The notes under the pieces were generated by a model, which worked only from the letters and a program-made list of their open reading frames with translations, ran no database searches and had not been told where the DNA came from. The position numbers and the translations under genes are program-made. A stretch of 20,247 nt of DNA from DATJSJ01 sp035504175 (GTDB lineage: Bacteria > Pseudomonadota > Alphaproteobacteria > Acetobacterales > Acetobacteraceae), in assembly GCA_035504175.1 (NCBI GenBank), contig DATJSJ010000111.1, positions 1 to 20,247 on the forward strand. The letters are read 5' to 3'. How positions within the stretch are numbered: position 1 is the first letter of the stretch; every line of letters begins with the position of its first letter. Shown piece by piece: positions 15,033 to 20,247 of this stretch.

Positions 15033-16514
15033 TCAATCCGGGTCGAGAGGATAGAGCGGGCGCGTGACGTGGCGGAACGGAATCCGGCGCATGTCGGCGC
15101 AGGTCGGCCCGGGCGTGTCGGCCAGCAGGATGCGGCTCGCGAACCGGCCGAACGAAGCCCGGAAATGCGACGGCGACTTGACGAACACGAGCGCCGCCTG
15201 TCGCGGGTCCAGCCCTTGTGACGTGTACATGCCGGGATCCCACTCGGTCGACGGCACGCTGCGGATCAGGAGACGGATGCTGCCGATGCCGAGCACCGCG
15301 GTCGGCCCCATGCGGATCGCGAGCCCCTCGGTACCGGCGCCCTTGTCCCGCATCGTGTACGATCCGTCGGAGAGATGCAGCACCGTTCCCGTCGCGGTGA
15401 CGGGCGTGCCGGGACTGAAGGCGTGGCCGAGCGGAAGCGTGACGGTGGCGTGCAGGCCGGCACGGTGCGCCGCCGCCGCGGCCGCCGGGTCGCAGAGGGT
15501 CGCGAGCGACAGACGCTCACGCGCCGCCGCACCGCCGGCGAGCAGTCCGGCCAGCACGGCCGGGCTGTCGGCGGCCGCACCGCCGGTCGGCGCGTCGCCG
15601 GTGTCGCTCACCACGGTGACGCCTTCCGCGTCGAGGCCCGTCGCGATCGCTTCGGCCAAGGGCACCAGGCCCGGATCGAACGCGTCGCGGCGCTGCCACA
15701 ACGCTGCGGCGAGTTGCTCCGCCGCGTCCTGCGCTGCGGCGCGGTCGCCATCGGCACAGACGAGAGCCGCGAAGCCGAGATCCGGCACGTCGATCCAGGG
15801 TTGCACCGGAAAGATCGATGCGTGCAGCACGGTCCCGTCCGCCTCCATCTGGCGCGCCAGGTCCGCGACGGGCTTGAGCGGACCATCCGTGGTGCGCGCG
15901 CAAACCGGCGTGACCAGCACGGCACGCTTCGCCAGCGCCATGACGGGGCGGTGCCGTCCGGCAAGGGTGTCCAGCATCAGCCGGGCGGTGCGCTCGCCGG
16001 TCTCGTAGATGTCGGTGTGCGGATAATCCTGATAGCCGATCAGGAACGTGTTCGGCTGCAGCATGCGGGCCGTGATGTGGCCGTGCAGGTCGAGGCTGAC
16101 GCCGATCGGCACCGCCGCCGGTAGGATCGCGCGCACGCGCTCGATGATCTCGCCTTCGCCGTCCGGCGCGTCATCGAGGACGAGTGCGCCGTGCAGCGCC
16201 AGCAGCACGCCGTCGAGCGGGCCGGCGGCGCGCAGGCGCGCCTCGATCTCGCCCATGAACTCCTCGAACGTCGCGCGGATGCAGCATCCAGCGGCGGCGG
16301 CGTAGGCGGCGAAGAGCGGCACCGGGATCGCGCCGGCGGCGCGCAGCACGGACAGGAAGCCCGGCACCTCGACGCGGGCGGCGCCGTAACCCGTCAGCAC
16401 GTCCTCGCCATGCAGGATGTAGTAACTCTCGAACACCGCCCGCGTCGTCGGGATCGGCGAGAACGTGTTCGTCTCCTGCATCAGCGAGGCGATGGCGATG
16501 CGTGGCGGCGTCAT
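15033..16514 (-). CDS. MlrC-like protein, M81 metallopeptidase family
   Basis: The 493-residue protein belongs to the MlrC/M81 family (DUF1485 plus MlrC C-terminal region). Typical segments are RIAIASLMQETNTFSP (5-20), LLALHGALV (104-112), SLDLHGHIT (140-148) and GYQDYPHTDIYETG (160-173). H144, H146, H166 and nearby acidic residues (D142, D168) are the probable zinc site. MlrC cleaves the linear tetrapeptide left from microcystin breakdown, but most relatives sit in carbohydrate or amide catabolic clusters and probably act on other amides or lactones. Here it is first in a divergent operon with an IclR regulator and a sugar-acid dehydratase. The ATG 16514 gives the canonical start. A CGGAG-G-CTCCG hairpin (16521-16531) and a TTCGCGAA palindrome (16537-16544) lie just upstream. 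Confidence 0.88.
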   Translation of the reverse strand: MTPPRIAIASLMQETNTFSPIPTTRAVFESYYILHGEDVLTGYGAARVEVPGFLSVLRAAGAIPVPLFAAYAAAAGCCIRATFEEFMGEIEARLRAAGPLDGVLLALHGALVLDDAPDGEGEIIERVRAILPAAVPIGVSLDLHGHITARMLQPNTFLIGYQDYPHTDIYETGERTARLMLDTLAGRHRPVMALAKRAVLVTPVCARTTDGPLKPVADLARQMEADGTVLHASIFPVQPWIDVPDLGFAALVCADGDRAAAQDAAEQLAAALWQRRDAFDPGLVPLAEAIATGLDAEGVTVVSDTGDAPTGGAAADSPAVLAGLLAGGAAARERLSLATLCDPAAAAAAHRAGLHATVTLPLGHAFSPGTPVTATGTVLHLSDGSYTMRDKGAGTEGLAIRMGPTAVLGIGSIRLLIRSVPSTEWDPGMYTSQGLDPRQAALVFVKSPSHFRASFGRFASRILLADTPGPTCADMRRIPFRHVTRPLYPLDPD

Positions 16515-16749
16515 GCGCGGCGGAGGCTCCGGCTCGTTCGCGAAAGCATGCCCCGGGACAGCGCACCCGGGCGCGGCGCCCCGCTATGCCGGCGCCGGCC
16601 ACCCTGCGCAGGCATGGACGCTGTGACGCGACGGGCAACGGGTCAAGCGAGGCTTGGTTCGTCAGGCGAAACGGCGAGCCATTGTTGCACCCGGCGCCCG
16701 CCGGTAGCGTCGGGCCTCGAGCGGGGTGCGTCGCAGCAACCGGTCCGAC
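16515..16749. promoter_or_regulatory. Divergent promoter region between mlrC-like and GMC genes
   Basis: The 235-bp spacer contains, from the mlrC side, CGGAG-G-CTCCG (16521-16531), TTCGCGAA (16537-16544) and the TTCG-N5-CGAA site (16658-16670). A possible plus-strand promoter is TTGTTG (16682-16687), 17 nt, TAGCGT (16705-16710), which is weak and so would need an activator. Confidence 0.45.
16658..16684 (+). promoter_or_regulatory. Copy 1 of shared operator block (TTCGTCAGGCGAA + TTG)
   Basis: A palindromic core at 16658-16670 has half-sites TTCG and CGAA separated by 5 nt. The rest of the block ends with the TTG of the possible -35 box, 11 nt downstream. It matches 23 of 27 positions of the block at 18384-18410 and lies about 80 bp before the GMC start codon. 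Confidence 0.65.
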
Positions 16750-18369
16750 ATGGACGCGCAAGGCTACGATTACATCATCATCGGTGGCGGCAGCGCCGGA
16801 TGCGTTGCCGCGGGCCGCCTGGCCGGGGAGTTCGGCGCACGGGTGCTGCTGCTCGAGGCCGGCGGTCGGTATGGCGCCCGCGTGCTGCGTGCTCCGGCGG
16901 GATTCAGCCGCATTCTCGGCGGCACCCGCTACTTCACGCAGCATCGGACAGTGGCGCAGCCGCAGCTCGACGGCCGGGTGCAGGTGATTCCGCAGGCGAA
17001 GGTGCTGGGCGGCGGCAGCAGCGTCAACGCCCAGGCCTATATGCGCGGACGGGCGAGCGACTACGATGCCTGGGGACGGATCACGCGCAGCGCGCTGTGG
17101 TCCTGGGATGCGATGCTGCCGCATTTCCGTCGCGCCGAGCGCAACCAGAAGTTCAACGACCGCTTCCACGGTTGCAGCGGCTCACTCTGCGTGTCCGATC
17201 CCGGCTTCATCTGCCGGATGAGCCACATCTACGTCCAGACGCTGCAGGGAATGGGTCTGCCGTTCACGCCGGATTTCAACCGGGGCGCGCCCGCGGGTGT
17301 CGGATATCCGCAGGTCACGGTCGGTGGCGGACGGCGCTGCAGCGCCGTGGATGCCTTCCTTCGCCCGCTCGGGGCGAACCCGAACCTGATCGTGCAGACC
17401 GGGGCACAGGTGGAGCGCATCCTGATCGAACACGGACGGGCGGTCGGGGTCGCGTATCGCCGCGGCGGGCAGGCGCGGGCGGCGCGCACGCAGGGCGAGA
17501 TAGTGCTCGCGGCCGGTGCGTTCGTCTCGCCCAAGCTGCTGATGCTCTCGGGCGTCGGCCCGGCCGACGCGCTCGGCCGGCTCGGAATCCCGGTCGTCGC
17601 CGACCTGCCCGGCGTCGGCGCCAATCTGCAGGACCACTGCGGCGTCCCGCTGATCGCCGGCGCCATCGGCCGGCACGGCTATTTCGGCCAGGACCGCGGC
17701 TGGCGGCTGTTGGCCAATGGACTCGAATACGCTCTGTTCGGCCGCGGCCGCGTCAACACCAACGGCGTCGAGGCCTGCTCCTTCCACATTCCCGAAGACG
17801 CGACCGGCGATCCCGTGGTGCAGATCTACTGCGTGCCGTCCACCGGCTACGTGGCGGAGACGGTCCGCGGCGCCGGAGCCAGCGATGGGCTGACGCTGCA
17901 TTGCGTGCTGCTGCGTCCCCGCTCGCTGGGCTGGGTGCGGCTGCGCTCCGCGGCGCCTGACGATCCGCCACTGATCAGCCCGAACTATCTCGAGCACCCC
18001 TGGGACGCAGCACAGCTTCGCGCCGGCCTGCGCACCGCCCGCGCGATTCTGCGATCGCCACCGCTGCGCGACATCGTGCGGGCGGAGATCGCGCCGGGAG
18101 CCGCGGCGGAGAGCGATGCCGCGCTCGACGCCTATCTCCGCCGAGCGGTGCGCACCGATTACCACCCGGTCGGAACCTGCCGCATGGGCCACGACGCGGA
18201 TCCCGCGGCAGTGCTGACACCCGATCTCTGCGTACGCGGCATCGCGGGCCTGCGCGTGATCGACGCGTCGGCGATGCCGCGGATCGTCTCGGCCAACACC
18301 AACGCCCCGACCATGGCGCTTGCGGACCGTGCAGTGACGCTGATCCATCCCGACGCGGCGCCGGCATGA
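16750..18369 (+). CDS. GMC-family FAD oxidoreductase (choline/alcohol dehydrogenase-like)
   Basis: The 539-residue flavoprotein starts with the FAD-binding YDYIIIGGGSAGC (GGGSAG at 12-17) and E36 at the end of the second strand. GMC signature 1 is GGGSSVNAQAYMRG (87-100); signature 2 is GAFVSPKLLMLSGVG. The C-terminal YHPVGTCRMG gives catalytic H472, and VSANTNAPTMALADRA gives N518. The family oxidises primary or secondary alcohols, sugars or polyols, passing electrons to quinone or O2. No signal peptide is seen, so it is cytoplasmic or membrane-associated like BetA. ATG 16750 fits the family; GTG 16726 is in frame but adds only MRRSNRSD. It is transcribed away from the mlrC-like operon and carries the shared operator block upstream. 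The substrate alcohol is not known. Confidence 0.92.
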   Translation: MDAQGYDYIIIGGGSAGCVAAGRLAGEFGARVLLLEAGGRYGARVLRAPAGFSRILGGTRYFTQHRTVAQPQLDGRVQVIPQAKVLGGGSSVNAQAYMRGRASDYDAWGRITRSALWSWDAMLPHFRRAERNQKFNDRFHGCSGSLCVSDPGFICRMSHIYVQTLQGMGLPFTPDFNRGAPAGVGYPQVTVGGGRRCSAVDAFLRPLGANPNLIVQTGAQVERILIEHGRAVGVAYRRGGQARAARTQGEIVLAAGAFVSPKLLMLSGVGPADALGRLGIPVVADLPGVGANLQDHCGVPLIAGAIGRHGYFGQDRGWRLLANGLEYALFGRGRVNTNGVEACSFHIPEDATGDPVVQIYCVPSTGYVAETVRGAGASDGLTLHCVLLRPRSLGWVRLRSAAPDDPPLISPNYLEHPWDAAQLRAGLRTARAILRSPPLRDIVRAEIAPGAAAESDAALDAYLRRAVRTDYHPVGTCRMGHDADPAAVLTPDLCVRGIAGLRVIDASAMPRIVSANTNAPTMALADRAVTLIHPDAAPA

Positions 18370-18383
18370 ACCGCGGGGCGATT

Positions 18384-18410
18384 TTCGTCAGACGAAACGG
18401 CGGCCGATTG
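18384..18410 (+). promoter_or_regulatory. Copy 2 of shared operator block (TTCGTCAGACGAA + TTG)
   Basis: The core 18384-18396 is a perfect odd palindrome, TTCGTC-A-GACGAA, flanked by T and A that extend it. The TTG at 18408-18410 starts TTGCCA, a 5/6 match to a -35 box, again 11 nt after the core. It lies 70 bp before the RraA-like start, in the 97-bp gap after the GMC gene. Confidence 0.68.
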
Positions 18411-18466
18411 CCAGCCGCAGAACGAGCGACCACGCTTCACGCCAGCGACCGTCCGGAGGGCGCGGG

Positions 18467-19120
18467 ATGCAGTTCGAGGAACTGAGCAAGACTCTCTACA
18501 GCGCCGTGCTGTCGGACATTCTGGACGCGCTCGGCGCGCGGCACCAGACGATGCGCCCCTTCATCCGGCCGCTCGATCCGGCCTGCACCCTGTTCGGGCG
18601 TGCGCGCACCGGCCTGTTCGAACCGCGCGACGGCGAGCGGGCCGGCGAACACCCGTACGATGTCGAGATCGCGCTGCTCGACGATCTGCGGCCCGGCGAC
18701 GTGCCGGTGCTCGCCTGCGGCGGCGCGCGCGAGACGATCGTACCTTGGGGCGAGCTGCTGACGACGGCGGCGATGGCCCGCGGTGCGGTCGGCGCGGTCA
18801 CCGATGGCCTGATGCGCGACGCCCGGATGATCGGCCGCACGGGTTTCCCGGTCTTCCACGGCGGCTACCGTCCGCTTGATTCCAAGGGGCGCGGCAAGAT
18901 GATCGCGCGCGACATCGCGATCGACTGCGCCGGGGTCACGGTGCGGCCGGGCGACCTCATCTTCGGCGACCAGGACGGCGTCGTCGTCCTGCCGCAGGCG
19001 ATGTCCGAGCAAGTGATCGCGCGCGCGCTCGACAAGATCAACAGCGAGGATACGACGCGGGCGGAGCTGCGTGCCGGCGCCAGCCTCGCCGACGTGTTCC
19101 GCCGCCACGGCACGCTCTGA
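18467..19120 (+). CDS. RraA-like / HMG-aldolase family protein
   Basis: The 217-residue protein has the RraA fold shared with 4-hydroxy-4-methyl-2-oxoglutarate and oxaloacetate-type aldolases. Visible motifs are AVLSDILDALG (13-23), the GELLTTAAMARGAVGAVTDGLMRD block (95-118), with R117 and D118 as the substrate- and metal-binding pair, and PGDLIFGDQDGVVVLP (161-176). Members that keep the R-D pair are metal-dependent pyruvate-releasing aldolases or related lyases, so this is probably an enzyme, not the RNase E inhibitor for which the family is named. GGAGGG lies 6 nt before ATG 18467. It is the first gene of an operon with a sugar ABC ATPase and permease, and the shared operator block is 70 bp upstream. 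A retro-aldol step on the imported compound's breakdown product is inferred. Confidence 0.88.
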   Translation: MQFEELSKTLYSAVLSDILDALGARHQTMRPFIRPLDPACTLFGRARTGLFEPRDGERAGEHPYDVEIALLDDLRPGDVPVLACGGARETIVPWGELLTTAAMARGAVGAVTDGLMRDARMIGRTGFPVFHGGYRPLDSKGRGKMIARDIAIDCAGVTVRPGDLIFGDQDGVVVLPQAMSEQVIARALDKINSEDTTRAELRAGASLADVFRRHGTL

Positions 19121-19132
19121 GCGAGACCGGCA

Positions 19133-19948
19133 ATGCACGAACCGGCCGCCAGAGACCCGCCCGAGAGCCGCAGGCCGGCGATCACGGCGCGTGGCGTGCG
19201 CAAGCATTACGGCCATGTCGAGGCGCTGCGCGGCGCGTCGCTGACCGTCGGATTGGGCGAAATCGTGGCGCTGGTCGGCGACAACGGCGCCGGCAAGTCG
19301 ACGATGATGAAAGTCATGTGCGGCGCGGTTGCGCCTGACGCCGGCGAGGTCGTGCTCGGCGACGGCACGCGCGTCGAGGCCGGGCGGTTCAACGCCGCCG
19401 ATCGGGGCGTGGGCGTGGTCTACCAGGACCTCGCCTTGGCGCCGCATCTCTCGGTGCTGGAGAACATCTATCTCGGCCACGAGAGGCTGCAGCCACGCCG
19501 GCCACGCTGGCTTGGCTTGCTCGACCGTCGCGCCATGGCCGGCGAGGCGGAAGCCGCACTGCGGCGCCTCGGCATCGCCCTGCCGACGGTCGAGGTTCCG
19601 GTCAACCTGCTGTCGGGTGGTCAGCGCCAGGCGGTCGCGATCGCGCGCGCCGTCACATGGGCGCGCAGCGTGGTGCTGCTGGACGAGCCGACCGCCTCGC
19701 TCGGAACGCGCCAGTCCGACATCGTGGTCAATCTGATCCGCGCGATCGCCCGGCAGGGGTTGGGCGTGATGCTGATCTCGCACGACATGGAGCGGCTGAT
19801 GCGGGTCGCGGACCGCATCGTGGTGATGCGGCGCGGTGCCGTTGCGGCAGAGCTTCCCGGCGCGACGACGACGCTGTCGCAGATCGTCGAGGCGATGCTC
19901 GGCGGCACTCCGCATCTGCCGGGCGGCAGCGCGGCGCCGGCAGCATGA
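19133..19948 (+). CDS. Sugar ABC transporter ATPase (single-domain, CUT2 type)
   Basis: The 271-residue ATPase has Walker A GDNGAGKST (49-57), Q-loop Q98 (VYQDLALA), signature LSGGQRQ (160-166), Walker B VVLLDEP (180-186) and switch H217 (LISHD). It is a single domain like the ATPase of the other importer in this window and shares its VYQDLALA stretch, but the two are clearly different proteins, not a recent duplication. It should drive import through the permease that follows, to which it is coupled by an ATGA overlap (19945-19948). It begins 12 bp after the RraA-like gene. A short extension before the domain (MHEPAARDPPESRRP) is not conserved in type. A binding protein for this system is not in the window. 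Confidence 0.93.
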   Translation: MHEPAARDPPESRRPAITARGVRKHYGHVEALRGASLTVGLGEIVALVGDNGAGKSTMMKVMCGAVAPDAGEVVLGDGTRVEAGRFNAADRGVGVVYQDLALAPHLSVLENIYLGHERLQPRRPRWLGLLDRRAMAGEAEAALRRLGIALPTVEVPVNLLSGGQRQAVAIARAVTWARSVVLLDEPTASLGTRQSDIVVNLIRAIARQGLGVMLISHDMERLMRVADRIVVMRRGAVAAELPGATTTLSQIVEAMLGGTPHLPGGSAAPAA

Positions 19949-20247
19949 GCCAGGCAAGCCGCCTTCCGACGGTGGACGACGGCGCGCGAGCGGATGACGG
20001 GAAGGACGACGCCCTGGTGTTGCCGCCGACCTGGCGGCCGCGCCGGGGCGGCGCGGCCTGGAGCATCTTCGCCGTCGACGCCGCCGCCATGCTGCTGTTC
20101 GCGGCGCTGTCGGGCTTCGTGTTCCTGACGCCGCAAAGCCTCAGCGACATCGCGCTCGACGGCAGCGAGAGCGTGCTGCTGTGCATCGGCGTCGCCTTCC
20201 TGCTCGGCGCCGGCGAGCTCGACATCTCGATCGGCGCCAACGTCATT
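19945..20247 (+). CDS. Sugar ABC transporter permease (RbsC-type), 5' part
   Basis: The first 101 residues are present, the frame running open to the window end. After a polar N-terminal tail of about 38 residues (MSQASRLPTVDDGARADDGK...) comes a first membrane helix (SIFAVDAAAMLLFAALSGFV, about 40-59). A second segment, LLCIGVAFLLGAGELDISIGANV, holds the E-L-D-I-S-x-G signature of ribose-type permeases (compare GGEIDLSAG in the other permease here). Translation starts at the ATG overlapping the ATPase stop. It is the membrane partner of that ATPase. The truncation is the window edge. Confidence 0.88.
   Translation, partial: MSQASRLPTVDDGARADDGKDDALVLPPTWRPRRGGAAWSIFAVDAAAMLLFAALSGFVFLTPQSLSDIALDGSESVLLCIGVAFLLGAGELDISIGANVI

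Noticed and set aside
18467..19120. Naming the RraA-like gene as the RNase E regulator
   Set aside because: It keeps the R117-D118 aldolase residues and is operonic with a sugar ABC transporter, which fits an enzyme rather than an RNase inhibitor.
18437..19957. Open minus-strand frame of 506 codons opposite the RraA-like and ATPase genes
   Set aside because: It is antisense to two genes with intact motifs, its translation is compositionally shadow-like, and it has no start signal.

Overview
The window is high-GC DNA packed with genes that overlap by 1-4 bases. The gene families (bicovalent BBE-type oxidase, MlrC/M81 protein, RraA-like aldolase, CUT2 sugar ABC transporters, Nudix-alaX-sseA-metC cluster) suggest an alphaproteobacterium, perhaps Rhodospirillales/Acetobacteraceae. 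That assignment is inference from gene style, not from a marker gene. I see no rRNA, tRNA, CRISPR array, transposase or phage gene.

Region A (1-1560, minus strand): an arsenic-resistance operon read arsR > arsI-like > arsC (phosphatase type) > arsC (glutaredoxin type, cut by the window edge). All junctions are ATGA overlaps. A perfect 8+8 bp dyad covers the putative -10 box and the arsR start codon, so ArsR very probably represses its own operon.

Region B (1851-5384, plus strand): Nudix hydrolase, alanyl-tRNA editing protein AlaX, 3-mercaptopyruvate sulfurtransferase and cystathionine beta-lyase. The first three are translationally coupled and metC follows after 113 bp. This is housekeeping: nucleotide-sugar clean-up, tRNA quality control and cysteine/sulfur metabolism.

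Region C (5418-10263, minus strand): a solitary exported FAD oxidase of the berberine-bridge type with both covalent-FAD residues, then a complete CUT2 sugar ABC importer operon (Tat-exported binding protein > permease > single-domain ATPase). The divergent spacer upstream of the importer holds a GTTGC-T-GCAAC palindrome.

Region D (10534-13051, plus strand): a DUF72/YecE protein, a D-2-hydroxyacid dehydrogenase and an NTF2/SnoaL-like protein. Between the last gene and the convergent region E lies a 135-bp nested imperfect palindrome.

Region E (13206-20247): a divergent catabolic cluster. On the minus strand are an MlrC/M81 protein, an IclR-type regulator and a mannonate-dehydratase-like enzyme. 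On the plus strand are a GMC oxidoreductase and then RraA-like aldolase > ABC ATPase > CUT2 permease (cut by the right edge). The most interesting signal is a 27-bp block present twice (16658-16684 and 18384-18410, 23/27 identical). Each copy has a TTCG-N5-CGAA palindrome followed, at the same distance, by the TTG of a possible -35 box. One copy precedes the GMC gene and one the RraA/transporter operon. This points to one activator, most simply the local IclR protein, controlling both units. The genes read as uptake, oxidation, dehydration and retro-aldol cleavage of an unidentified hydroxylated (sugar-acid or lactone-like) substrate, a pathway I cannot match to a named one.
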